Shown: positions 35,503 through 44,383, counted from the stretch's first letter. The stretch is DNA of 64,000 nucleotides from Aliidiomarina soli (GCF_003986975.1 NZ_PIPO01000002.1:1-64000), one strand, 5' to 3'. The notes: generated by a model not told the origin, from the letters alone. Made by a program: numbers and translations.

Positions 35503-36978
35503 TTAGTTTGTTTGACTAACGATAGCTGTATTACCAGTACCAATCTGAGATACCGCCATAGTGCTGCCATTGGACAGTTGCTGGCCCATTACCATGTTCA
35601 GCGAACCTTCCTGATAAATATCAACTAAGCCATTGTCACCACCAACTTCAAACGATGAACCAAGGCCGCCCATACCAACGATGATATTGCTGGTACCATT
35701 CTGAGCCAGCGCAATGCTGTTGCCAGAACCGGTCACCAACAGGTCGATCAGGTTGAGGTCACCAACCTGCGAAGCCGCTACATCATTGCCTGAAGCGCCC
35801 AGACCTAACACGTAGGCTTCGTTCAGATCACCGTCCTGTTGTACGTCAGCCAGGTTGTCATCGCCCTGGAACTCAACCAGTGAGGTGTTGAAATCACCAG
35901 TTTGGCTTGATGACAGATCATTGTTCGAACCATCCGCAGCCACTGCATTGAGGTTGTAGTCGCCGTCAGAACCAACGTAAACCATGTTGCTGTCACCAAT
36001 TGCGAAACCATAGGCTTCATTAAAGTCACCCGCTTGCTCGATGCTGACATTGTGGCTGTCGCCGTCGGTTTCAAACATGGCGTAGTTGTCGTTGCCGCTT
36101 TGGTCTACATAGATCTGGTTGTCATTACCGACTAATCCAGACGGACCATCGATAAGGTTAGCGTCGCCCACTTGCTGAGCAAGTACCACATTGTCGTCGC
36201 CTTGCAACGGGTCAAGCAGGAACAGGTTGTCATTGCCAGACTGGAGGACGTCGATGTAGTTGTTGTCGCCTTCAACGTCATAGGCAATGAAAACGTTCGC
36301 TTCGCCCGACTGGTCAATAAATGCCGTGTTATTATCACCCACTAAACCAGCAATACCACCTACATTGAAATCACCAACCTGATAGACATCAACTAAGTTG
36401 CCGCTACCCATGCCACCCAGAACCGCAGTTTCATTGCCATTCCCATAGGTTTCGCTATTGAAGTCATTGCTGTCGCCAACCACTTCAAACAAGCTCCAGT
36501 TTGAGTCGCCCTGTTGGATGATTGAGGTGTAGTTATCATCCCCAGTCTGGACGATTTCCGAGGAGTTCAGAGAACCGACCTGCTCAGTCATCGCCGTGTT
36601 GTAATTACCGTCGACATAACTGAATGAAATGTTGAAAAAGTCATCCTGGAAAACACTCACCACGTTCTCGTCACCTGCGACATAAGAGTACGCTTCATGC
36701 CAGGTATCGAGTTGTTCGATCGTAGTATCGTTGCCATTACCTTCCTGGGTAGACTCAGCAATTTGCCATAAGCCTGTTTGCAGAATATCCAGGCTGTTCT
36801 CGTTGCCATCCTGAAGTGCGGCAGCGTCGTGCAAACCTGCCTGCTGGTCAATAGTGGCCAGATTGTCATCGCCAATCTGCTCTAAATATGCTTCCTGAGT
36901 GTCCGCTAAAGCGGCACCTGAAAAAGCCATGCTAATTGCAACGGCTAAGACTTTCTTTTTACTTGTTAAGATAGACAT
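35503..36978 (-). CDS. csgA: Large acidic curlin major subunit (CsgA-like)
   Basis: 491 residues, about three times E. coli CsgA (151). Signal peptide about 1-25 (ALA then DTQ). The mature protein is built of about 40 short units of the form G-x-x-N with flanking Gln and hydrophobic residues (QTGDDN, QQGDSN, QVGDFN, QSGNDN), one about every 11-12 residues, that is about 20 full curlin repeats. The loops are loaded with Asp and there is almost no Lys or Arg, giving an extremely acidic fibre. First gene of the curli cluster, expressed separately from csgB. Amyloid fibre formation is inferred from the repeats and from the secretion genes beside it. Confidence 0.9.
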   Translation of the reverse strand: MSILTSKKKVLAVAISMAFSGAALADTQEAYLEQIGDDNLATIDQQAGLHDAAALQDGNENSLDILQTGLWQIAESTQEGNGNDTTIEQLDTWHEAYSYVAGDENVVSVFQDDFFNISFSYVDGNYNTAMTEQVGSLNSSEIVQTGDDNYTSIIQQGDSNWSLFEVVGDSNDFNSETYGNGNETAVLGGMGSGNLVDVYQVGDFNVGGIAGLVGDNNTAFIDQSGEANVFIAYDVEGDNNYIDVLQSGNDNLFLLDPLQGDDNVVLAQQVGDANLIDGPSGLVGNDNQIYVDQSGNDNYAMFETDGDSHNVSIEQAGDFNEAYGFAIGDSNMVYVGSDGDYNLNAVAADGSNNDLSSSQTGDFNTSLVEFQGDDNLADVQQDGDLNEAYVLGLGASGNDVAASQVGDLNLIDLLVTGSGNSIALAQNGTSNIIVGMGGLGSSFEVGGDNGLVDIYQEGSLNMVMGQQLSNGSTMAVSQIGTGNTAIVSQTN

Positions 36979-37479
36979 AGTTGTCTCCCTGTTATTGTAT
37001 TAGTACTGCTCGATTAAAAGTACTGCTCGATTAAAATCAGAAATTATTGCTGAATGTTTTATTGATCTTTCAATTACCATGCAGTGCCGCGCAGCCATGC
37101 TGCGCGACATGAAAATAAAAAAAGAAGTCGAGTTCAATTCACTAAAATCAGAGAAAGTCATTATTTTCTTCTTTTATTATCCCTTGCAAATACGTAGCTA
37201 AGGGTAACTTTCAACAGCCATCAATCAATCATCATCTTGGGTCATTTTTATCTAGCCCAAAACTAATACCTTGAAGACTAAATTCATTTAAAAACATGAA
37301 GTTAAGATAATCATTAACGCCCTAAATCAACCAAAGGGACTACAACTAGGTTCTTAATTTAGGTTCGACCTCCCGTTATAAGGGCATCCAACTCGATTAT
37401 TTATGCTAGATCTTCTTGGTGCGGAAAATTCGCATTTATAAGAACACAAACCTTCGTATAAATTGAGGAATAGAATAAA
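36979..37479. promoter_or_regulatory. 500-base regulatory region between csgA and the subtilase gene
   Basis: No credible gene. A/T-rich divergent control region. It contains a 17-base tandem duplication (37003-37036) just before csgA, a perfect hairpin CGCGCAGC/GCTGCGCG (37088-37106), and ATTTTTATC-TAGCCCAA at 37244-37260, shared in parts with the csgB upstream region. An A/T-rich TATAAG near 37431 may be part of the subtilase promoter. Regulator sites for CsgD are expected here but cannot be assigned with confidence. Confidence 0.5.
37003..37036. repeat. 17-bp direct tandem duplication upstream of csgA
   Basis: GTACTGCTCGATTAAAA occurs at 37003-37019 and again at 37020-37036 with no mismatch and no gap, 25-58 bases before the csgA start codon. 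Either a doubled operator or promoter element, or a recent slippage duplication. Confidence 0.85.
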
Positions 37480-39996
37480 ATGACTAATAAAACTAAATTA
37501 GTCGTTGGCATTTCCTTAGCCCTATTTACGGGCTCAGCTATGGCAGCGAGCACCCAAGCAGAGGAAGACTCTTTGCTGGTGATGTTTAAAGAATCGGTTT
37601 CCAAGGAACAGCGAGAAGAGGTAATTCGCGGTGTTGGTGGTATTCTGCGTGAAACTGACGTACTTGGCCGTGACCTTCGTATGCGACATGTCGCACAAGG
37701 TCGCATTAATGAAATTCGTGTAGCGAACTCTGCTCAGCGTGACCGTGCGATCAAACGCTTAGCGGCGCACCCGTTAATTGAGGTAGCGGAACCGAACTAC
37801 ACCATCTCGATCAATGATATTCAGGCGCAAGCCGTTCCCAATGATCCGAACTTTGGCAGTCTCTGGGGTCTGCACAATACCGGACAAGCAGGAGGCACCC
37901 CTGGCGCCGATATCAGCGCCGTGGATGCATGGGATATCACGACAGGCTCCAGTGACATCGTAATTGGGGTGATCGACTCAGGCGTTGACTACACCCACCC
38001 GGACCTTGCCGCAAATATGTGGCAGAACCCGGGGGAAATTTGTGACAACGGCATTGATGACACAGGTACAGGGGTCATTGACGACTGTTTCGGCTATTCG
38101 GCTATCAATGATGATGGCGACCCGATGGACGAAAATGGTCATGGTACCCACGTGGCGGGCACTATTGGCGCGGTGGGCGACAATAGTCTTGGCGTGGTTG
38201 GGGTAAACTGGGATGTTAAGGTTGCTGGCTGCCAGTTCCTTGATGCAGACGGATTTGGCTCCACTGCAGGCGCTATCGCCTGTATCGACTACTTCACCAA
38301 CCTGAAAGTCAATCATGGTGTCAATCTGGTTGCGACCAACAATTCGTGGGGCGGGGGGCCGTATTCAGAAACCTTACGCACCGCGATATCAGACGGTATT
38401 GATGCCGGTATCTTGTTTGTAGCAGCATCAGGTAACGAAGCTAGCGATTCAGACGCGATACCTGCATACCCTGCCGCTTATGACCTGGATGGCATCATCT
38501 CGGTTGCCAATACTGACCGCAATGACCAACTGGCCGTTCTATCGAACTACGGACTAACCTCGGTTGACCTTGGCGCTCCAGGCTCTGCTATCTTGTCAAC
38601 CTACCTAAACGACGGCTACGCAACAGCGTCAGGTACATCGATGGCATCTCCTCATGTTGCCGGCACTGCCGCTTTGATTTGGTCCATCGCACCGCACCTG
38701 GATTTGTTTGAAGTAAAACAGATCCTGCTCGATTCAGGTGACCCAACTCCTGCACTGGCTGGCCGTACCGTAACCGGGAATCGTCTGAATGCTTATCAGG
38801 CATTACTGGATGCTGATCCAACACCTGGCTTTGCCTTAATCATGCAACCCGCTGCACAGGAAGTTTCGGCTGGTGACAGCGCTGAGTACACCATTGAGGT
38901 TCTTAGTGTTGCTGACTGGTCAGGTGAAGTGAACTTAAGTGCAAGCATTGACCCAGCACTTGATTTTGATCTCTCTGCGGACACTGCATTTGCCGGTGAA
39001 GAAGTCACTTTAACTGTATATACCGATGAAGATACCCAATGGGGTGAGTACGCCATCAACCTAACTGCAAGTGACGTTGATAGTGGTGAGTTAACAGGAT
39101 CTGCTGCCAGTTCGCTGATGGTATTGCCTGCTAACCTGGTAGACTTCCCTTACGAAAACAACAACCCGGTATCGATTCCTGATGCAGACCCTGAAGGTAT
39201 CACCAGCATCATCAGCGTCGCTGAAGAAGGCCTGGTGTTTGGTACAGATGTGTCGGTCAATATTACTCATACCTGGATTGGCGACTTAATCATTACGCTA
39301 ACATCACCTGAAGGGACTGAGCACGTGCTCCATGACCGCGATGGTGGCAGCGCCGATGACATCGATCAAACCTGGTCTGTGGACGCGTTCAACGGTGAAT
39401 CAATGCAGGGTGACTGGACGTTGTTTGTCTCGGATAACGCTGCTGCTGACACCGGCACACTGAACTTCTGGTCACTGGTTATCAGTGCCGCCAGTGATGC
39501 AGAGCCACAGCCAGATGCACCATCTGCAGACTTCAGCTATAGCATTGACGGAATGACTGTTAATTTCACTGACGAAAGCGAAGCAGACCTGGATCTGGTT
39601 AGTCATGATTGGGACTTCGGCGATGGCGCAAGCTCGACTGAAGTAAACCCAATGCATACCTATGCCGAACAGGGCAGCTACGACGTAAGCCTGGTAGTAA
39701 CGGATAGCGATGATCAGTCTGATTCAGTGACTAAGACCATTACTATCAACCTCGATCAGATTGAAGTTTCAATTGCTTCAGCGCGTAAATTACGCACTGG
39801 TCTGGCTGTCGTTCAGCTACGCTGGGACAACGCTGACGGTGAAGTAGTTGTGTATCGGGACGGCGAACTGGTAGGCACGTATACTGGTAACCGTTTACGT
39901 GACAGCTTCATGACGGACGCAGACGAAGTAACTTATGAAGTATGTCCAGCGGACGGTCCTGCTGACAAGTGCGGTGAGGTCACCCACCAGTTTTAA
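37480..39996 (+). CDS. Secreted S8 (subtilisin-like) serine protease with P and PKD domains
   Basis: 838 residues. Signal peptide about 1-22, an inhibitor I9-like propeptide (about 30-108), and the catalytic domain (about 130-440) with Asp166 (VIDSGVD), His221 (NGHGTHVAG) and Ser387 (GTSMASPH). After a linker domain (about 450-545) comes a proprotein-convertase P domain (about 550-665; ITHTWIGDLIITLTSPEGT), a PKD domain (about 675-760; WDFGDGASSTEVNPMHTYAEQGSY) and a short C-terminal beta domain. It is acidic, in keeping with a marine or halophilic secretome. It is divergent from csgA and shares its control region. Role: extracellular protein digestion; a link to curli or biofilm is only suggested by position. 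Confidence 0.94.
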   Translation: MTNKTKLVVGISLALFTGSAMAASTQAEEDSLLVMFKESVSKEQREEVIRGVGGILRETDVLGRDLRMRHVAQGRINEIRVANSAQRDRAIKRLAAHPLIEVAEPNYTISINDIQAQAVPNDPNFGSLWGLHNTGQAGGTPGADISAVDAWDITTGSSDIVIGVIDSGVDYTHPDLAANMWQNPGEICDNGIDDTGTGVIDDCFGYSAINDDGDPMDENGHGTHVAGTIGAVGDNSLGVVGVNWDVKVAGCQFLDADGFGSTAGAIACIDYFTNLKVNHGVNLVATNNSWGGGPYSETLRTAISDGIDAGILFVAASGNEASDSDAIPAYPAAYDLDGIISVANTDRNDQLAVLSNYGLTSVDLGAPGSAILSTYLNDGYATASGTSMASPHVAGTAALIWSIAPHLDLFEVKQILLDSGDPTPALAGRTVTGNRLNAYQALLDADPTPGFALIMQPAAQEVSAGDSAEYTIEVLSVADWSGEVNLSASIDPALDFDLSADTAFAGEEVTLTVYTDEDTQWGEYAINLTASDVDSGELTGSAASSLMVLPANLVDFPYENNNPVSIPDADPEGITSIISVAEEGLVFGTDVSVNITHTWIGDLIITLTSPEGTEHVLHDRDGGSADDIDQTWSVDAFNGESMQGDWTLFVSDNAAADTGTLNFWSLVISAASDAEPQPDAPSADFSYSIDGMTVNFTDESEADLDLVSHDWDFGDGASSTEVNPMHTYAEQGSYDVSLVVTDSDDQSDSVTKTITINLDQIEVSIASARKLRTGLAVVQLRWDNADGEVVVYRDGELVGTYTGNRLRDSFMTDADEVTYEVCPADGPADKCGEVTHQF

Positions 39997-40047
39997 GGTG
40001 GTAACCACAGCAAACTTAGCAAGATCTCCATAATACTGGTAAGTTTA

Positions 40048-40073
40048 AAGGGCGTCTGCATTGCAGGCGCCCT
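40048..40073 (+). terminator. Terminator after the subtilase gene
   Basis: AAGGGCG and CGCCCTT (with further inner pairing CTGC/GCAG around ATT) form a stable hairpin followed by TTCTTT. About 55 bases past the stop. Confidence 0.75.
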
Positions 40074-40117
40074 TCTTTACTTAAGCCCAGAAGACCCGCG
40101 CGACATCGCGCAATGAC

Positions 40118-40150
40118 GAAGCATCAACGAAGCATCAACGAGGCATCAAC
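40118..40150 (+). repeat. Three tandem 11-bp repeats carrying the ribosome site of the DUF3617 gene
   Basis: GAAGCATCAAC, GAAGCATCAAC, GAGGCATCAAC run without gaps at 40118-40150 and end exactly at the ATG (40151). Only the third unit has GAGG, which serves as ribosome site seven bases before the start. Copy-number change would alter the leader. Confidence 0.85.
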
Positions 40151-40684
40151 ATGAACAGAAACTCTACACTCGGCCTTACCATGGCCCTGGTCCTTGGTTC
40201 GCTTTCCACCGCCACGGCTGAAGATGAACTCGATCTTGATATTCGCCCCGGACTTTGGGAGCACAGCTTTTCCATGCAGAGTGAAAGTGGGCAAATGGAA
40301 AGAGCAATTGAAGAAGCGCTACAGCAACTCGAGCAGCTTCCGCAAAGTCAGCGTCGAATGGTCGAGCAAATGATGTCATCTCAGGGAATTAACCTTGATT
40401 TGGCAGGTTCCAGTGTGCAGGTCTGTCTGACAGAAGACGATATCCGAAGAGGGAATCTTCCACAGCAAGACGGCTGCGACCAGACCATCACCCAACAAGG
40501 CGATACCTACCATTTTAGTTTTCAGTGCGCCGGTGACCCTCCATATGAAGGCCGCGGCCAAATCGTTGTATTGAATAACGAGCAATATGAAGGCAACGCG
40601 GAATTCACCACGCGCATGGCCGGAAATCCCGAAACCATCCAAATCCGCCAGCAAGGCCGTTGGCTGAGAGAGGAGTGTAACTAG
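40151..40684 (+). CDS. Secreted DUF3617 domain protein
   Basis: 177 residues with a signal peptide (about 1-23, cut after ATA). DUF3617 pattern: DIRPGLWEHSFSMQSESG near the start, Cys in VQVCLTEDDI, GCDQTI, FQCAGDPPYEGRGQI, and EECN at the end (four Cys that may form two disulfides). Function unknown; periplasmic location is inferred. The start codon is fixed by the repeat-borne ribosome site. Confidence 0.87.
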   Translation: MNRNSTLGLTMALVLGSLSTATAEDELDLDIRPGLWEHSFSMQSESGQMERAIEEALQQLEQLPQSQRRMVEQMMSSQGINLDLAGSSVQVCLTEDDIRRGNLPQQDGCDQTITQQGDTYHFSFQCAGDPPYEGRGQIVVLNNEQYEGNAEFTTRMAGNPETIQIRQQGRWLREECN

Positions 40685-40766
40685 ATCAGGACATAGATAA
40701 ATTCGGCAACAGTGTGTAAAATTCGCCCTCACGTGTGTGTTATGTATTGTCTAACAGGATGAAGTC

Positions 40767-41483
40767 ATGGGCCGAGCCTATCAGAATAAAAAAGAATCGA
40801 TTGCTAAAACAGCAACCGCAAAAAGCCGTGTCTACAGTAAATATGGCCGTGAAATCTATGTGGTGGCAAAACAAGGGGGCGCCGATCCGGACATGAACCT
40901 GACCCTGCGTTCGCTCATTGAACGGGCCAAGAAAGATCAGGTACCCGCCCACGTGATCAGCAAGGCACTGGACAAAGCACAAGGCAGTGGTGGTGAAGAC
41001 TATGCTACCGCTCGCTATGAAGGGTTCGGCCCAGGTAACTGCATGGTCATCGTTGACTGCCTGACCGACAATGGCAACCGCACCTACACAGACGTGCGCA
41101 ACTGCTTCACTAAAACCAAATCCAAAATTGGCGCCCCGGGTACGGTGTCGCACATGTTCGACCATGTAGCGATTTTCGCATTTGCAGGTGACGATGAAGA
41201 CAGCGTCCTTGAGTTACTGATGGAAGCTGACGTTGATGTAACCGATGTCGAAGCGGAAGACGGCATGGTCACCGTATTTGCCCCGCACACTGAATACGCT
41301 AAAACGCGTCAGGCGCTGCTCGAAGCCTACCCTGATATTGACTTCGCTACCGATGATATCCAGTGGGTGCCACAGACCGCAGTGGAAATCAGTGAGGATG
41401 ATGTAGCGATGATGGAGAAATTCCTCGACATGCTGGAAGACTGTGACGACGTACAGAAGGTGTATCACAACGCACAGTTTTAG
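40767..41483 (+). CDS. YebC/PmpR family protein (YeeN-type)
   Basis: 238 residues. Starts [15 protein letters not shown] and shows the family core [44 protein letters not shown] and a C terminus [12 protein letters not shown] nearly as in E. coli YeeN. The family was annotated as transcriptional regulators; more recent work links YebC-type proteins and mitochondrial TACO1 to translation of proline-rich stretches. The stop overlaps by four bases with the convergent sigma-54 regulator gene. Confidence 0.93.
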   Translation: MGRAYQNKKESIAKTATAKSRVYSKYGREIYVVAKQGGADPDMNLTLRSLIERAKKDQVPAHVISKALDKAQGSGGEDYATARYEGFGPGNCMVIVDCLTDNGNRTYTDVRNCFTKTKSKIGAPGTVSHMFDHVAIFAFAGDDEDSVLELLMEADVDVTDVEAEDGMVTVFAPHTEYAKTRQALLEAYPDIDFATDDIQWVPQTAVEISEDDVAMMEKFLDMLEDCDDVQKVYHNAQF

Positions 41484-42808
41484 CTCTGATATTTTTCGAG
41501 TTTGTTATACAGCGTTTTAACGCTAATCCCTAGTTGTTCAGCAGACGATGTTTTGTTGCCCTGATTGCGCAACAAAGTCTGCTGAATGGCAGCGGCTTCC
41601 AACTCCTTCAGCGGCATTCCACTGGGCATTGCCAGCACACACGGCTTGGTCCCGCCATCAAGCGCAATATGACTTGGCTCGATGACATTGTCAGCCAGGA
41701 TATAGGCTCGTTCCAGTGTGTGTTTCAGTTCGCGCACGTTACCCGGCCAGTGGTAGCGACCGATCTGAGCCAATGCAGCTGGCGTAATCGACTTCGCAGT
41801 GCCTTCACAGGCATTGCGATAGGCTAAAAAGTGCTTAGCCAAACCTTCTATATCTTCGCCACGCTCGCGAAGTGCCGGCACCCGGATTGGAAACTGAGCC
41901 AGGCGAAAGTATAAGTCCTGACGCAAAAAGCCGTGTTCAACCGCATCCTGAACCTCTCTATTGGTCGCCGCTATAACTCGCACATTCGCCAACTGAGCGC
42001 CTGAGCCACCCACCTTACGGTATTCACCCGATTCCAGCACGCGGAGCAATTTAACCTGCTGTTCAAGTGGCATCTCGGTTATCTCATCGAGAAACAGCGT
42101 ACCCCCGTCAGCTTGTTCGAAGACCCCTTTGTGGTCACGAAGGGCGCCGGTAAATGAGCCTTTTACATGACCAAACAATTCACTGTCGATCAGATCAGGA
42201 CTAAGGGCGCCGCAGTTCAATGCAATGAACGGTTTATCCGCCCGCGCGCTGGCCGAGTGAATCGTGTTCGCGACCAGCTCTTTGCCTGCGCCGCTTTCAC
42301 CACTAACCAGCACATGTGCCGCCGAATCAGCGACTTTGCGAATGGTCTGATAGAGCTCACGCATCGATTGGGAGGACCCTACCAACAAGCCGAATTGCTC
42401 CAGTTCACTATGTAAAATCTGTTCGCTAACCGCCTGGTCACGTTGCCCCCTGTGGTAGAAATCCTGTAGGGTAGCCTCTATATGCTGCAGGCAATAGGGC
42501 GCGCGAAAGTGGAACCCAGCATGGTGTAATAACTGATTATCTATATCAGGGTTGGGCGACCCCTGGCTGAGAATAATATAGTCCAGCCGTTGAAACGGGT
42601 GCAGTCGACGTAGCTGTTGCCGCTCTGTGTCGCAAAGCTGATTCATTTCTACTAACGCGACAGCAGGTTTAGCGGTCACCATTTGGGTCGGCCAGTCGGG
42701 ATCTCCGCTGCTTGGTATCAGCGAGAATTTGCTTACCACTGGCAGGCTACGCAGACGCTGGTCCAGCGACGGATCTTTAATATGAAGAAACAAACGAGGT
42801 CTAGCCAT
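41480..42808 (-). CDS. Sigma-54-dependent activator with degenerate receiver domain
   Basis: 442 residues from the ATG at 42808; the frame is open to 42982 but that region holds the divergent promoter. The first about 120 residues look receiver-sized but lack the acidic pair and the phospho-acceptor Asp (VALVEMNQ at that place). The AAA+ domain is intact: GESGAGKE, sigma-54 loop GSFTGA (instead of GAFTGA), [12 protein letters not shown], and R-finger region. The C terminus is a Fis-type helix-turn-helix ([24 protein letters not shown]). No partner kinase is adjacent. Probable targets are the genes at 43004 and 43613, which have sigma-54-type promoters. Confidence 0.9.
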   Translation of the reverse strand: MARPRLFLHIKDPSLDQRLRSLPVVSKFSLIPSSGDPDWPTQMVTAKPAVALVEMNQLCDTERQQLRRLHPFQRLDYIILSQGSPNPDIDNQLLHHAGFHFRAPYCLQHIEATLQDFYHRGQRDQAVSEQILHSELEQFGLLVGSSQSMRELYQTIRKVADSAAHVLVSGESGAGKELVANTIHSASARADKPFIALNCGALSPDLIDSELFGHVKGSFTGALRDHKGVFEQADGGTLFLDEITEMPLEQQVKLLRVLESGEYRKVGGSGAQLANVRVIAATNREVQDAVEHGFLRQDLYFRLAQFPIRVPALRERGEDIEGLAKHFLAYRNACEGTAKSITPAALAQIGRYHWPGNVRELKHTLERAYILADNVIEPSHIALDGGTKPCVLAMPSGMPLKELEAAAIQQTLLRNQGNKTSSAEQLGISVKTLYNKLEKYQS

Positions 42809-42909
42809 CACCCGGCCACTCCTTGATAGCAACGTTGAGTGAATCTGCGTCAAGCAAGTATAGAAAAGGGCTTCCCGGCCAGCGTAAACATTTACATTTA
42901 TTTGATTTT

Positions 42910-42925
42910 TGGTACGACTATTGTA
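42910..42925 (+). promoter_or_regulatory. Probable sigma-54 promoter of the DUF2383-like gene
   Basis: TGGTACG-ACTA-TTGTA: GG at 42911-42912, ten bases, then GT in place of the usual GC (42923-42924); the other -24/-12 positions fit except T for C at one site. Predicted start about 42936, in the gap between the divergent sigma-54 activator and the target gene. Confidence 0.5.
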
Positions 42926-43003
42926 TGGGTCACCGAAACCGAACATCCCAGTGTTGGGTGTACATCTGTTCAGACCGCGCACAGAATTAATTCAGGAGTG
43001 TCT

Positions 43004-43453
43004 ATGCCTCTCAATGATATTTATGCGTTAAGCAAGGCAGGGTGCAACTTCTATCGTTTCGCCACTCACCACGTCGACGACTACAACATCCGCCGTATAT
43101 TTCAGCAACGGTTCGAAATTCATCAGCAGCTGCAAGATGTGGTTACTCAGTACGGCTCTCACTCTCACCCTGACTCCAACAAAGAAGACCGCATCCAGGC
43201 CTGTAGCGACTGGTTTGAAACTGCGCAACGCTCAATTCAAGCCTTTGATAACTTTATCTTTCTTGATTTGCTCGAAGCACAGGAACGGCTTACCCTTGAT
43301 ATCCTAAAACGAGATGTCAAAAAAGCGGGTGACGAGCAGTTAAGCCATTGCCTGGCGCAGCTTGCCGCCTACCTGCAAATATCCAGAGACCAGTTGGCAG
43401 CACTTAAAGAACAGTACCGGGTGCAACACCAACTCAGCCCCTCAGCGTCCTGA
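43004..43453 (+). CDS. Four-helix protein of the DUF2383/PA2169 type
   Basis: 149 residues from the ATG at 43004 (AGGAG upstream); the upstream open frame from 42839 crosses the promoter and is rejected. All helical, ferritin-like in pattern: an N-terminal helix NDIYALSKAGCNFYRFATHHV, then RRIFQQRFEIHQQLQDVV, matching the first pair of DUF2383 helices, then two more amphipathic helices. No complete di-iron motif is evident. Function unknown; relatives are stress-induced. Divergent from the sigma-54 activator. Confidence 0.7.
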   Translation: MPLNDIYALSKAGCNFYRFATHHVDDYNIRRIFQQRFEIHQQLQDVVTQYGSHSHPDSNKEDRIQACSDWFETAQRSIQAFDNFIFLDLLEAQERLTLDILKRDVKKAGDEQLSHCLAQLAAYLQISRDQLAALKEQYRVQHQLSPSAS

Positions 43454-43561
43454 AATAATTACCAGCCACCCTGTAATTAGTTCACAGTACATCCCTAATA
43501 AGCTGCTTAAAACCCTTCCATAACGCTAACAATTTAATAATTATCAATAAGTTATGAAACA

Positions 43562-43577
43562 TGGCACGGGCTTCGCT
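43562..43577 (+). promoter_or_regulatory. Sigma-54 promoter of the BON-domain gene
   Basis: TGGCACG-GGCT-TCGCT: GG (43563-43564) and GC (43575-43576) are ten bases apart and all but one of the defined consensus positions match. Predicted start about 43588, 25 bases before the ATG. Confidence 0.8.
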
Positions 43578-43612
43578 AGTATCTCCCTGAACTTCTATAC
43601 AGGAGATACAAA

Positions 43613-44173
43613 ATGAAACGTACCTTAACCGCCGCGTTAGTCACGCTCGCATTAGGCAGCGCCAGCATCAGTGCTCAGGCAAATACTGACTGGGAAGGTG
43701 AATCGCGGGACGCCTGGATCCATGGTTCAGCTCAGACCTCACTGATGCTGAATACCAATCTCAATGCTTTCCGTATCAGCTCGTCGGTGGAAGACGGAGT
43801 GGTGACCCTGGAAGGTGAAGTAGAGACCAGCACCGACAAAGCCTTAGCCGAAGAGTTGGTGGAAGGAATTGAAGGTGTTAGTGGGGTTGAAAACAACCTC
43901 ACCGTGCGCAACGAGGACGATGGCGACGACGATGACGAAGGTGGCGTCCGTGCCACGCTCAACGATGGGCGTATTTTTACCGTCCTCAAGTCTCGCTTAC
44001 TGATGTCAGGCGAGATTAGCGGCCGCGATATCGAAGTCGAAGTCGATGAGGCCGTGGTAACTTTAAATGGCCACGTAGAAAGCTCAGCCCAGCGGGATCT
44101 GGCCGTTGAGATGGCGCGCAACACCAATGGAGTCCGTGACGTTCGGGATAACCTGCGGGTCAGAGGCCGTTAA
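43613..44173 (+). CDS. Periplasmic BON-domain protein (OsmY-like)
   Basis: 186 residues. Signal peptide about 1-23 (AQA). Two BON domains (about 40-100 and 115-185: LNAFRISSSVEDGVVTLEGEV and LMSGEISGRDIEVEVDEAVVTLNGHVES) joined by a very acidic linker of Asp/Glu (NEDDGDDDDEGG). BON domains bind lipid or membrane surfaces; OsmY is a periplasmic stress chaperone. AGGAGA precedes the ATG. The near-perfect sigma-54 promoter, together with the sigma-54 activator 0.8 kb upstream, suggests induction by that regulator. Confidence 0.9.
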   Translation: MKRTLTAALVTLALGSASISAQANTDWEGESRDAWIHGSAQTSLMLNTNLNAFRISSSVEDGVVTLEGEVETSTDKALAEELVEGIEGVSGVENNLTVRNEDDGDDDDEGGVRATLNDGRIFTVLKSRLLMSGEISGRDIEVEVDEAVVTLNGHVESSAQRDLAVEMARNTNGVRDVRDNLRVRGR

Positions 44174-44202
44174 AGCCCGGATAAGCCTTAAACCCATTTT
44201 GC

Positions 44203-44226
44203 AAAGCGGCCCCTGCGGCCGCTTTT
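44203..44226 (+). terminator. Terminator after the BON-domain gene
   Basis: AAAGCGGCC (44203-44211), 5-base loop, GGCCGCTTT (44217-44225) followed by T residues and CATTTT. About 30 bases past the stop. Confidence 0.85.
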
Positions 44227-44383
44227 CATTTTAGCGGCCCGGCAGCAGTCAGTGCACAGATTTTCAGCAAAACTAAAAGTGCAGAAATCGACGGAAAAAC
44301 CAATCGCGGCCATTTGAATATTCGCATTTAATAATTTACAGCGGCCCCGGATAATAGCCTTCTACTAACTACGAGGTGTTGTC

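Noticed and set aside
35503-36978. CsgA repeats as a non-curli adhesin (for example RTX or hemagglutinin)
   Set aside because: The G-x-x-N with flanking Gln pattern, signal peptide and neighbouring csgBEFG genes indicate curlin.
42839-43003. Upstream extension of the DUF2383-like gene
   Set aside because: It contains the sigma-54-type promoter and unrelated residues; ATG 43004 has AGGAG.
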